Below, in pieces: positions 17,625 through 28,376 of a stretch of DNA of 64,000 nucleotides. The notes beneath the pieces are model-generated. The model did not search any database. It saw nothing but the letters and a program-made list of their open reading frames with translations, and was not told the DNA's origin. Each line of letters starts with the position of its first letter. Position 1 is the stretch's first letter. A program made the translations under genes and the position numbers. This stretch comes from Micromonospora parva (GTDB lineage: Bacteria > Actinomycetota > Actinomycetes > Mycobacteriales > Micromonosporaceae), in NCBI RefSeq assembly GCF_000718515.1, contig NZ_JNZS01000008.1:224204-288203 (forward strand), written 5' to 3'.

Positions 17625-17852
17625 GTGGAGCCGAGGTTCCTGCTGCTCTCCGACGTGGCTGCCGAGCTCAACGTGTCGGATTCGCAGGTCTACCACATGG
17701 TGCGCAGCGGCGAACTGCCGGCGATCAAGATCGGCGGGCGCGGCCAGTGGCGCGTCGAGCGGACCCGCCTGGAAGAGTACATAACGCGCAAATACGACGA
17801 AACTGCGGACTGGGTGCAGAGCAATCCGCTCATCGACAGGGACCCCGAGTAG
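17625..17852 (+). CDS. Excisionase-type helix-turn-helix protein
   Basis: A 75-residue DNA-binding protein with a MerR-like (HTH_17/excisionase) fold: L-L-S-D-V-A-A-E-L-N-V-S-D-S-Q-V-Y (helix-turn-helix), then V-R-S-G-E-L-P-A-I-K-I-G and R-G-Q-W-R-V-E-R (wing) and a closing helix. Proteins of this kind are chromosomal and common in actinobacteria, so the name does not imply a phage here. The GTG start has GGGAG upstream. It is transcribed alone, followed by the repeat-rich gap. Confidence 0.85.
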   Translation: MEPRFLLLSDVAAELNVSDSQVYHMVRSGELPAIKIGGRGQWRVERTRLEEYITRKYDETADWVQSNPLIDRDPE

Positions 17853-17867
17853 CGGCCCAGCCCATCC

Positions 17868-18118
17868 GGTCGGGCCCGCCGGCCCGCCTGGCTGCCGCCC
17901 ACGTCCCGACCAGACCGCCTGCCGCTCGCGCCGCGCTGGCCGAGCCGCCTGCCTGCCGCTCACGCCACGGCCGTGCCTGCCCGCCGCCCACGTCACGACC
18001 AGCCCGCCAGCCGCTGGCGCCCCGCTGACCGAGTCACCTGCCTGCTGCTCGCGTCACGACCAGCCCGCCAGCCGCTCGCGCCGCGCCGGCCGAGTCACCT
18101 GCAGCCCACGTCACGATC
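17868..18118. repeat. Degenerate ~60-bp tandem repeats
   Basis: Units with the pattern CGTCACGACCAGCCCGCCAG ... CCGAGTCACCTGC recur about every 60 bp; two adjacent units (from about 17992 and 18053) are close copies and at least two others are diverged. No protein is supported on either strand. The 17853-18364 gap otherwise holds only the palindrome at 18176-18256 and a promoter. Confidence 0.6.
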
Positions 18119-18175
18119 GACCCCTCAGCCAGCCCTTCGCCTGACGGCCGTGGGCGGTCCGGGCGTCCGACCTGG

Positions 18176-18256
18176 CTTGATCCACTCGGGTTTACGGAAG
18201 TCGGGGCATCGAGGCCGCCGCGATACCGCGGCATCAAGAAACTCGAGTGGATCAAG
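18176..18256. repeat. Dispersed palindromic element, copy A
   Basis: Outer arms pair over 18 bp with one mismatch (CTTGATCCACTCG and complement at the ends). The inner part contains GAAGTCGGGGCATC. Related elements lie at 19335-19413 and 43862-43938. It looks like a small non-coding repeat family (REP or MITE-like). Confidence 0.7.
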
Positions 18257-18288
18257 GGCCTTTGTTGGTCGTGGGTACCGGGAAGCCA

Positions 18289-18317
18289 TTGACCGAGGCA
18301 GTTGTCTCGCTCAGAAT
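18289..18317 (+). promoter_or_regulatory. Candidate promoter of the Rv3235-like gene
   Basis: TTGACC (18289-18294) and CAGAAT (18312-18317) are 17 bases apart, 47 bases before the start codon. Confidence 0.4.
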
Positions 18318-18364
18318 CGAGCTTGTCGGAGGCAAACGAAGGCAAACGCAAGATCGAGGGGGCC

Positions 18365-18958
18365 ATGATGAGCGGAGCACGACCCGGTCCTTCCCGACCA
18401 CCCGTGCGACTGCGCCCCGTCCCGCCCTTCGACCCGCCGTACGTCGACGAGACCGACGGGGCGTACTGGCCAGCACCGACCGACGGTCAGCTCGCCCTCG
18501 ACCTGTTCGCCTCCACCAGACCCCTCCCCCTCCGGCCGCCGGAACGCCGAACACCGCTGCGCCCGGTGCCCAACCGACCCGCCACCCATCCCGTCGCGTC
18601 GTTACCGCCGACGGCTGCTCCGGAGACCACCCGAGCGGCGCACCGCTTCGTCGGCACGTGCGTGGAGGTGGTCAACGGCTACCGCTCGCCGAACCAGGTG
18701 CGAGCGCTGCTCGACCCGGCCCGAGCAGCCGACCTGCTGACCGAACTCGCCCGCGCGTCCGGCCGGGCCGGGACAACCCGCCGTCGCACCGGCCGACCAC
18801 TGGTTCGGCTGCTACGCCTGCGAGTTTGCGAGCCCAGGGAGACCGCTGTGGAGGCGGCAGCCGTCCTCACCGGCGCCAGCGGCCGAAGTTGGGCGATGGC
18901 AGTACGCCTGGAGCACCGTCGTGGCCGCTGGCTCTGCACCGCCCTACACGTGCTCTGA
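18365..18958 (+). CDS. Rv3235-family protein
   Basis: A 197-residue protein whose N-terminal half is Pro/Arg-rich and probably disordered. The C-terminal half (about residues 90-197) matches the mycobacterial Rv3235 family, with a helical segment (V-E-V-V-N-G-Y-R-S-P-N-Q-V-R-A-L-L) and a final sheet, R-L-L-R-L-R-V-C-E-P-R-E and R-W-L-C-T-A-L-H-V-L. The fold resembles small SnoaL/SecA-associated proteins. Its function is unknown, but it sits near secA in mycobacteria as here. Two adjacent ATGs (18365, 18368) follow a GAGGGGG ribosome site. Confidence 0.75.
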   Translation: MMSGARPGPSRPPVRLRPVPPFDPPYVDETDGAYWPAPTDGQLALDLFASTRPLPLRPPERRTPLRPVPNRPATHPVASLPPTAAPETTRAAHRFVGTCVEVVNGYRSPNQVRALLDPARAADLLTELARASGRAGTTRRRTGRPLVRLLRLRVCEPRETAVEAAAVLTGASGRSWAMAVRLEHRRGRWLCTALHVL

Positions 18959-19039
18959 CCACACTCCCGGCCCCAATCGATCACCTGGCCGCGCCCAGGA
19001 CGGCTCCAACCCGTGCCCCGCCGGGCTAGGACGAGCCGG

Positions 19040-19176
19040 CCAAGCCAGGCAGGGCCGGGGCCAAGCCAGGCAGGGCCGGGGCCAAGCCAGGCAGGGCCGG
19101 GGCCAAGCCAGGCAGGGCCGGGGCCAAGCCACGGGGCCAAGCCAGGCAGGGCCGGGGCCAAGCCAGGCAGGGCCGG
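19040..19176. repeat. 21-bp minisatellite
   Basis: Six copies of a 21-bp unit (starting CCAAGCCAGGCAGGGCC, then four G) lie head to tail; the four at 19040-19123 are identical, a 13-base partial unit follows, then two more. All frames are open because the unit lacks stops, but no ribosome site or plausible protein is present. Confidence 0.85.
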
Positions 19177-19195
19177 CCCGGCAGGACTAGGCCGG

Positions 19196-19255
19196 GCCGG
19201 GCCGAACAGGGCCGGGCCGAACAGGGCCGGGCCGAACAGGGCCGGGCCGAACAGG
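19196..19255. repeat. 15-bp minisatellite, four identical copies
   Basis: GCCGGGCCGAACAGG is repeated exactly four times, 19 bases after the first array, and degenerates into irregular GCCAGG-rich sequence up to about 19330. Confidence 0.85.
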
Positions 19256-19334
19256 GCCGGGCCAGGGCCAGGGCGGACGGGGCCAGGGCAGGGTTAAGCC
19301 AGGCCAGGACCGAGCCAGGCCAGGGCCAGACCGG

Positions 19335-19413
19335 GTGATCCACTCCGGTTTCAGGAAATCGGGTTGTCCGGCTGTGGGTGATGGCCCGATTTTCATGAAG
19401 GCGAGGTGATCAC
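19335..19413. repeat. Dispersed palindromic element, copy B
   Basis: Begins GTGATCCACTCCGGTTTCAG, then GAAATCGGG; the right side carries CCCGATTTTCATGAAGG and ends GTGATCAC. The arms are diverged but clearly related to copies A and C. Confidence 0.65.
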
Positions 19414-19486
19414 GGTGTGCGGGTGCGTGTCACCCGAGGAGGGCCGCCCAGGCAGGTGGTTTGTCGGGCCGGCGGGGCTGGCAGAC

Positions 19487-19525
19487 ACCGACGGGCCCCG
19501 GCCTGGTCGGCCGGGACCCGTCGGT
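19487..19525 (-). terminator. Terminator of secA
   Basis: A 17-position stem with an internal mismatch (ACCGACGGG outer stem and CCGGCC inner stem) lies just downstream of the secA stop. No U-tract. Confidence 0.6.
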
Positions 19526-19555
19526 CAGGGACTGTCGCTGCGCGGACGCTGTCGG

Positions 19556-22483
<2,928 letters not shown>

Positions 22484-22651
22484 GGATCAACGCTCCCCTA
22501 GACAGTCTCGAACCATCGTAGGCGCTCCATCGGCGCGATGGTCACTGGTGGCGGTGCTCGACCCCGCGGAACCCGACATAACTCGCGTCCTGCGCTCGCC
22601 CCAAACGTTATCCGGTTACGCCGTCGGCGAACGCTGCGGCAGGATGCACGA

Positions 22652-23803
22652 GTGGAGCCCGTGGAGATCATCGAGGACGGCGTGCTGCTGCGACCCTGGC
22701 GGGAGGCGGATGCCGAGGCCGTCCACCGAGCCTGCCAGGACCCCGACATTCAGCGCTGGACCACCGTACCGCGCCCATACCGGCCGGAACACGCGCACGG
22801 ATTTGTCACCGAGATGAGCCAGAAGTCCTGGGCCGAGGGCACCGGGGCACCGTTCGCGGTCTGCGACCCGGGCACCGGTGAGCTGCTGGGCGCCAACGGC
22901 CTGATCTCCATCGACAAGGACGGTACCGGTGAGGTCGGCTACTGGACGGCACCGTGGGCGCGTGGTCGGGGCGTGATGGTCCGGGCCACCCGGGCGGTGG
23001 CCCGCTGGTCCTTCGACACCGTCGGCCTGCGTCGGCTCATCTGGCAGGCCGAGGTGGGCAACCACGCCTCCCGGCTGGTGGCCCTCCGAGCCGGTTTCCG
23101 GGTCGACGGCCGGTTGCGGATGGCCAACCCGGCGCTGGAGGGCGTGGCGGACGGCTGGATCGGTTCGCTGCTGCCTGGCGAGGTGCCCGCCGCCGGGTCG
23201 CCCGGGCCGGCCCAGCCGGGCACCCTCGCCGCCCGCCGGGCCGCCGTCTTCGGCCGCCCGCAGCCCGTTCTGTTCGCCACCACCGGGGCGGGCGAGCTGC
23301 GGCTGCGGCCCATGGAGGAGCGGGACCTGGGCGCCGTGGTGCGGACCTGCCGAGACCCGGAGTCGATCCGCTGGACCACGGTGCCGGACCCGTACGACCA
23401 CGCCGACGCGCTGTGGTACCAGGAGCACTGCCAGGCGCTGTGGGCCCGGGGCGACGCCGCCTGCTTCGTGATCGCCGACCAGGACGACAGCTACGCGGGC
23501 ACCATCGACCTGCGGCTCTCCCCGACCGACCCGCTGCTGGCCGACGTGGGGTTCATGACCGCGCCCGACGCCCGTGGTCGCGGCTACATGACGGCCGCGC
23601 TGCTCGCGCTGAGTGCCTGGGGTTTCACCGCGCTGGGTCTGGCCCGGATCGAGTGGAAGGCGAACGTCGGCAACGACGCCTCCCGTCGGGTGGCGGAGAA
23701 GGCCGGCTTCTCGTTCGAGGGGACCGCCCGGGGTGCCGTACCGCACCGGGGCGAACGGGCCGACGTCTGGGTCGCCGCGCTGCTCGCCGAGGATCTGGCG
23801 TGA
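22652..23803 (+). CDS. Double GNAT N-acetyltransferase
   Basis: The 383-residue protein contains two complete GNAT domains in tandem. The first (about residues 5-170) has E-I-I-E-D-G-V-L-L-R-P-W at the start and the acetyl-CoA loop A-R-G-R-G-V-M; the second (about 205-375) has L-R-L-R-P-M-E-E-R and A-R-G-R-G-Y-M. Both resemble the RimJ/RimL type, which acetylates protein N-termini or small amines; the substrate is unknown. I use the GTG at 22652 because the domain begins there; the frame extends upstream without conserved features. It overlaps the next acetyltransferase gene by four bases (GTGA), so the two are translationally coupled. Confidence 0.85.
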   Translation: MEPVEIIEDGVLLRPWREADAEAVHRACQDPDIQRWTTVPRPYRPEHAHGFVTEMSQKSWAEGTGAPFAVCDPGTGELLGANGLISIDKDGTGEVGYWTAPWARGRGVMVRATRAVARWSFDTVGLRRLIWQAEVGNHASRLVALRAGFRVDGRLRMANPALEGVADGWIGSLLPGEVPAAGSPGPAQPGTLAARRAAVFGRPQPVLFATTGAGELRLRPMEERDLGAVVRTCRDPESIRWTTVPDPYDHADALWYQEHCQALWARGDAACFVIADQDDSYAGTIDLRLSPTDPLLADVGFMTAPDARGRGYMTAALLALSAWGFTALGLARIEWKANVGNDASRRVAEKAGFSFEGTARGAVPHRGERADVWVAALLAEDLA

Positions 23804-24912
23804 CCGAGCAGGAGGTCATCGAGGCGTACGGGGTGCGGCTGCGGCCGTTTCACACCGGGGACACCGCCGACGTGGTCGACGGCTGCGCCGACCCGGTCAG
23901 CCAGCGGTTCGTGTCGAACCTGCCAGCCCCGTACACCGATGTCGACGCCCGCTGGTGGATCGAGGTGGGCGCTCCGGCGGCCTGGACCGGCGGCGGCGCC
24001 GCGTACGCCATCGCCGACCCGGCCACCGACCGGCTGCTCGGCGCGGTGGGGTTGAACAACCCGGTGTCCGCCCGGGGTCAGGTCGAGATCGGCTACTGGG
24101 TGCGGCCGGCGGCGCGCGGACGCGGGGTCGCCACCGCCGCGACCCGCGCGCTGAGCGACCACGCGTTCGCCGCCGGCACCGCCCGCCTGGAGCTGCTCAC
24201 CGAGCCGGAGAACGCGTCGAGTCAGCGGGTCGCGCTGGCCGCCGGCTACCGCTACGAGGGCTCGCGCCGGTCGGCCGGATCCGGCCGGAACGGGGACCGC
24301 CACGACCTGCTGGCCTGGGTACGCCTCGCCGACGACCCGCCCGGCCCGACCGCCCGCCTGCTGCCCGACCTGCCCGGCGGGCTGCTCACCGACGGTGTCG
24401 TGACAGTGCGCCGGCTCGCGCCGGACGACGCGGAGCTGATGCACCGGCTGCACAGCCGACCGGAGGTCGTCGCCAACCAGGCCCCGCCGGTGCCGCCGAC
24501 GCCCGAGGCGACGCAACGGCGCTGCCTGCTGGCGGAGAGCGCCTGGCTCACCGGTGTCATCGCCCGACTGATGATCGTCGACGTGGCCAGCGGCGCGCCG
24601 GCGGGCAGTTGCGGGATGTCGATCACGGACGCGGCCAGCGGTGAGGGCTCGGTCGGCTACGCGCTGCTACCCGAGTGGCGGGGCCGGGGGTACGCGACCC
24701 GTGCGGTCCGGCTGCTCGCCGCGTGGGCGTTCGGTTCGGCGGGTGTCACCCGGCTGGTCGCCGGCACAGTGCCGGGAAACGTCGCCTCGCACCGGGTGCT
24801 GGAGCGGGTCGGCTTCCAGCGGGAGGGGCTCCAGCGTGGCCGGCTGCCCGGCCTGGACGGCACCCGCCTGGACGATCTGACGTTCGCGCTGCTCCCCACC
24901 GACCTGCGCTGA
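23800..24912 (+). CDS. Second double GNAT N-acetyltransferase
   Basis: A 370-residue protein, again with two RimJ/RimL-type GNAT domains. The first (about residues 1-165) has Y-G-V-R-L-R-P-F-H-T-G-D-T-A and the acetyl-CoA loop A-R-G-R-G-V-A; the second (about 190-368) has V-T-V-R-R-L-A-P-D-D-A and W-R-G-R-G-Y-A. The start is the GTG overlapping the previous stop. With its neighbour this makes four consecutive GNAT domains, suggesting a local duplication history. A perfect palindrome terminator follows. The pair interrupts the otherwise conserved secA-hpf order. Confidence 0.85.
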   Translation: MTEQEVIEAYGVRLRPFHTGDTADVVDGCADPVSQRFVSNLPAPYTDVDARWWIEVGAPAAWTGGGAAYAIADPATDRLLGAVGLNNPVSARGQVEIGYWVRPAARGRGVATAATRALSDHAFAAGTARLELLTEPENASSQRVALAAGYRYEGSRRSAGSGRNGDRHDLLAWVRLADDPPGPTARLLPDLPGGLLTDGVVTVRRLAPDDAELMHRLHSRPEVVANQAPPVPPTPEATQRRCLLAESAWLTGVIARLMIVDVASGAPAGSCGMSITDAASGEGSVGYALLPEWRGRGYATRAVRLLAAWAFGSAGVTRLVAGTVPGNVASHRVLERVGFQREGLQRGRLPGLDGTRLDDLTFALLPTDLR

Positions 24913-24921
24913 GAACGGCGG

Positions 24922-24959
24922 CAGGGAGTTGTGGCGGGACGTCCCGCCACAACTCCCTG
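24922..24959. terminator. Bidirectional terminator, 19-bp perfect palindrome
   Basis: Arms 24922-24940 and 24941-24959 are exactly complementary without a separate loop. It sits between the convergent GNAT and hpf genes and can serve both. Confidence 0.75.
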
Positions 24960-24978
24960 GTCGAACAAGAGGGGTGGG

Positions 24979-25608
24979 TCAGGTGGCGAGGGAGATGATC
25001 CCGTAGTCGTAGGCGTGCCGCCGGTAGACGACGCTGGGACGGCCGGACTCCTTGTCCTGGAAAAGGTAGAAGTCGTGGCCGACCAGTTCCATCTCGAACA
25101 GCGCGTCGTCGATGGTCATCGGCTCCGCCGGGTGCACCTTCTCCCGGGCGATGTGCCACGGCTGCTGGTCGTCGTACTCCTCCTCGACCCGCTCCGCGAC
25201 GGCCGTGCCGGCGCGGGCGCCGTCGCTCGGCGCGGTGGAGACCAGGTCGGCGACCGGCAGGCCCGCGGTGGCCTCGGCGACGGAGATCGGCGCGTGCCGG
25301 CCCCGGTGTACGCGGCGGCGGTCGGCTGCGCGGCGTAGCCGGGTGTCGAGCTTCGCAATGGCGGCGTCGAGCGCGCTGTAGAAGTCGTTCGTGCAGGCCT
25401 CGGCCCGAATCACCGGACCCCGGGAAACGCAGGTGATCTCCACCCGCTGGCAGTGGTCGGCTTGGCGCGGATTGCGCTCGTGAAACAGCTCGACATCGAC
25501 GCGAATAAGTTTGTGGTCGTAGCGTTCGATCTTCGCGAGTTTCTCGGCTACGTGTACCCGGTAATGATCGGGAACTTCGACGTTACGGCCCTTGACCACG
25601 ATGTCCAC
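24979..25608 (-). CDS. hpf: Ribosome hibernation promoting factor, long form
   Basis: A 209-residue long HPF that pairs 70S ribosomes into inactive 100S dimers. The N-terminal domain (about residues 1-105) has V-D-I-V-V-K-G-R-N-V-E-V and the R-L-R-R-A-A-D-R-R-R basic end. After a linker, the C-terminal dimerisation domain has V-H-P-A-E-P-M-T-I-D-D-A, the H-D-F-Y-L-F strand and V-V-Y-R-R-H-A-Y-D-Y-G-I-I. The GTG at 25608 is strongly supported by GGGAGG six bases upstream. It lies between comF and secA as in mycobacteria. Confidence 0.95.
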   Translation of the reverse strand: MDIVVKGRNVEVPDHYRVHVAEKLAKIERYDHKLIRVDVELFHERNPRQADHCQRVEITCVSRGPVIRAEACTNDFYSALDAAIAKLDTRLRRAADRRRVHRGRHAPISVAEATAGLPVADLVSTAPSDGARAGTAVAERVEEEYDDQQPWHIAREKVHPAEPMTIDDALFEMELVGHDFYLFQDKESGRPSVVYRRHAYDYGIISLAT

Positions 25609-25852
25609 GTGACCTCCCTTGTTCGGACGGTCTTCGATCCGGTTACCCGGCCGCGCGCCGTGGGGAGACCCGCTGGCGTCGACCGGTTGTACGGCTACGC
25701 CTCCTCTCACCGCCGAGGGCGGTTGGAACGACCTCCTACCCCCGACAGCGAAACGCTAACTCCTGTTTGCCCGGCAGTCACCCCATGTTGCCGAGACGGC
25801 CCAGAATTTTTCGCAGCTCATACACCAACGGGTGAAACGGAAACACGATGGG
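25609..25852. other. Leader region of hpf
   Basis: A 244-bp gap between comF and hpf, presumably with the hpf promoter. I see no firm promoter or structured leader. The only hint is a stretch of lower G+C near 25790-25850. Confidence 0.3.
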
Positions 25853-26560
25853 TTACGACTGGTGTCTTTTCTCGGTCGCCGCGAGCACGGCGGCGACTGT
25901 TGGCGCCCATCCCGTCGCGCTCAGCACTCCGCTCGCGGCGGCGAGGGTCACCCCGGTGGTGACGATGTCGTCGAGCAGCACCACGACCGGCGCCGGGCCC
26001 GCGGCACCACCCCGCAACGGTCCGGCCGAGCGAGGCTGGAAGGCCGCCTCGGCCGCCGCCGCCCGCCCGGCGCTGTCCAGGGTGACCGAGTCGGGCCGGG
26101 GCAGCGCCCGCAGCGGACGGTGCACCCGCGCCGCCCAACCGCCCCGGTTGAGCCGGACCGCGCAGTGCCGGGCCAACCGGTCGAGGTGGTCTCCGTAACG
26201 GGACCGGGCCGCCGCCGCGGTGTCCGGGACCGGAACCAACGCCAACGGACGAGGCTCGCCGACGGCCGCCGCGACGACCTCGGCGAGCAGCGCGCCGAGT
26301 GGGCGGGCCAGGCCGTGTCGGCCGTGTTCCTTGTACGCCAGCAGAGCCTCGCGCAGCGGACCCGCGTACGAGCCGAGTGCGACGCAGGACGGCAGACCCG
26401 GCGGGGCGGGGGTGGGGCGCACCGCCCGTGGCCGCAACTGGCTCAGCGCGGTGACGCAGGCGGGGCAGACCCCGTGCCGCAGGCCGGGGCGGCGCTCGCG
26501 ACAACCGGCGCAGCCGGCGGGTAGCACCAGGTCGGCGAGGTCCGCCCAGAGCCCGCCCAC
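25853..26560 (-). CDS. comF: ComF-family phosphoribosyltransferase
   Basis: A 235-residue protein with an N-terminal four-Cys zinc finger (C17-A-G-C and C-P-A-C near residue 32) and a C-terminal type I phosphoribosyltransferase fold. The PRPP loop is V-V-V-L-L-D-D-I-V-T-T-G-V-T. ComF acts in DNA uptake in naturally competent bacteria; in actinobacteria its role is not established. A GTG start four bases after the lpqB stop region makes coupling with the mtrAB-lpqB operon very likely. Confidence 0.9.
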   Translation of the reverse strand: MGGLWADLADLVLPAGCAGCRERRPGLRHGVCPACVTALSQLRPRAVRPTPAPPGLPSCVALGSYAGPLREALLAYKEHGRHGLARPLGALLAEVVAAAVGEPRPLALVPVPDTAAAARSRYGDHLDRLARHCAVRLNRGGWAARVHRPLRALPRPDSVTLDSAGRAAAAEAAFQPRSAGPLRGGAAGPAPVVVLLDDIVTTGVTLAAASGVLSATGWAPTVAAVLAATEKRHQS

Positions 26561-26564
26561 CGGG

Positions 26565-28376
26565 TCAGTAGAGGAAGAACGGGGCCGACGGGTTGCTCTG
26601 CCGCACGCCGGCCGGCACCGGGGCGATGCCGCGTACCCGGCTGGGCTCGATGCGTTCGAACGGGCTACTGCGGTAGGCCACCCCGTTCACCTCGTACATG
26701 TAGGCACCGCTGGGCGCCCGCACGCCGCGGTTGCTCGGGTACGCGGTCAGGTGGTTGACCTTGGCACCGAGGTCGGTCCGCAACGGCGTCTCCAGGGCGC
26801 CGTCGACGCTGATCTCGTAGAGCGCCGGCTGGCCGACCGACCCGGCCACCACCAGTTGGTCCTCCCTGCCCCAGTCGACCGCCGTCGGGTTGGTCAGCGA
26901 GGTGACCAGCTCTCGGGGCGGGCCGATGGAGACCCCGCCGCCGTCGAGGTTGACAGCGGCGACGTAGAGGCGGCCGCCGGCGATCAGCGCCACCCGCTGG
27001 CCGTCCAACGCGGCGGCCACCGCCGTGACCTCGCCGGAGGGCAGGTTGAGCGGCATCTGATACATCCGCGCCGTCTCGTCGAACCGGTAGAGCTGCCCGT
27101 CGGCCACGACCAGGCCGCGGCCGGGTCGGGAGTCGACCATCCGCAGCCAGACCGGCCGGCTGATCGAGGAGTACTCGGTGCTGCTGCGGCTGAGCACGGA
27201 GACCGGCTCGACGCCCGTGCCCACGGCGAGCCGGTAGCGGTTCTTGCTGCCGGTGACCACCATCGCGGCGAGGATCCGCCGGTCCTTGGCGAACCCGAGG
27301 CTGGCCGAGACGACGTTGCGGTTGACCTCGGGCGCCAGCGGCACGGTGCCGCTGGGCTCGCCTTCGAAGTCGAGCGGGTGGATCGCACCGTCGTACACCC
27401 CGAAGCGCAGCGGGCTGGCGGCGTGCGGGTAGAGCGCATGGGAGTTTCGGCGCTCGCCCAGGATCACCACCGGTTGCGCGTTGTTGCGGATCTTCAGCTC
27501 CAGTTGGCCCGGCAGGTCACCCAACGACCAGGCGATCTGGGTGATCAACTGGTCGATGCCGTTCTGGTCGTCGCTGGGCATGTCCAGGTTGACCTCCCAC
27601 CGACCGTTCCCACCGGTGGCGTTGTTGATCAGCTCGGTGCGGTCCGGCAGCCCGACGACTCCCGGGCGCAGCCAGTCGGAGGGACCGCCGACCAGCCACT
27701 TCACCACCTCGTTGACCCGCCGCTCGACCGGCACCGCCTGCGGTCGGTAGCGCTGGTCAGGCACCAGACGGGTGCGGTCGGAGCTCCAGAAGTAGATCGT
27801 CTCGTCCTGGTAATACTGTCGGAGCGCGGTGTCGCTGAGCAGCAGCACGTTGGGCGGGTCGATGATGTACAGGCCGGCGCGGTCATCGTCGACGCCGCCG
27901 TCGAACGACGCGCTACGCAGGCCGAACTCGTACTCCGTCTCGGTCGCCACCGGCGGAGCCAGGGTGCCGTTGGCCCGCAGCACACCGATCTGCTGCACCG
28001 TGATCTTCACGGTCGTGGTCAAGTCCCTGTTGGGGGTGTAGACCGCCTCGCGCAGCCGCACCACGTTCAGCGCGACCTCGCTGCCCTTCTTGTCCTGTAG
28101 GCGGATCTTGTCCTCCGGGGCGACGAACGCCTTGACCCGCTCGTACGCCCGATCCGGCTCGCCTGCGGCGGCGGACAGGAAGTTGCGGACGAACACCTCT
28201 TGGAGGGTGCCGCTGGCGGTCCGCGTCGGTGGCTCACTGCCCCGGCTGATCACACCGGCCTCGGTCGCGGCACCGCCCTTGCCGTCCACCCGCACGTCGG
28301 AGGCCGCCGGAATGCCGCAGCCGGCGCCCAGCAGCACCATCACGCCGAAGGTCCCGAGCAGGGTCGGCCGTCTCAC
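26565..28376 (-). CDS. lpqB: Lipoprotein LpqB, partner of MtrAB
   Basis: A 603-residue lipoprotein: the signal peptide ends in L-L-G-A-G-C, so Cys20 is lipidated outside the membrane. The mature protein has a GerMN-like region (about residues 60-200) and a beta-propeller-like C-terminal half. In mycobacteria LpqB interacts with the MtrB sensor and tunes MtrA signalling. The gene overlaps the mtrB stop by GTGA, and comF follows directly, so mtrA-mtrB-lpqB-comF form one transcription unit. Confidence 0.92.
   Translation of the reverse strand: MRRPTLLGTFGVMVLLGAGCGIPAASDVRVDGKGGAATEAGVISRGSEPPTRTASGTLQEVFVRNFLSAAAGEPDRAYERVKAFVAPEDKIRLQDKKGSEVALNVVRLREAVYTPNRDLTTTVKITVQQIGVLRANGTLAPPVATETEYEFGLRSASFDGGVDDDRAGLYIIDPPNVLLLSDTALRQYYQDETIYFWSSDRTRLVPDQRYRPQAVPVERRVNEVVKWLVGGPSDWLRPGVVGLPDRTELINNATGGNGRWEVNLDMPSDDQNGIDQLITQIAWSLGDLPGQLELKIRNNAQPVVILGERRNSHALYPHAASPLRFGVYDGAIHPLDFEGEPSGTVPLAPEVNRNVVSASLGFAKDRRILAAMVVTGSKNRYRLAVGTGVEPVSVLSRSSTEYSSISRPVWLRMVDSRPGRGLVVADGQLYRFDETARMYQMPLNLPSGEVTAVAAALDGQRVALIAGGRLYVAAVNLDGGGVSIGPPRELVTSLTNPTAVDWGREDQLVVAGSVGQPALYEISVDGALETPLRTDLGAKVNHLTAYPSNRGVRAPSGAYMYEVNGVAYRSSPFERIEPSRVRGIAPVPAGVRQSNPSAPFFLY

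Noticed and set aside
17625..17852. Phage excisionase indicating a prophage
   Set aside because: No integrase or phage genes nearby; this HTH type is common in ordinary actinobacterial genes.
19040..19255. CRISPR-like repeats
   Set aside because: Repeats are contiguous with no unique spacers and no cas genes, so this is a minisatellite.
19013..19297. Repetitive protein encoded by the minisatellites
   Set aside because: Period of 21 and 15 keeps all frames open on both strands; no start context or conserved flanks.
26220..28100. A 626-codon open frame antisense to lpqB
   Set aside because: Shadow of lpqB; the real protein has a lipobox and a conserved operon position.
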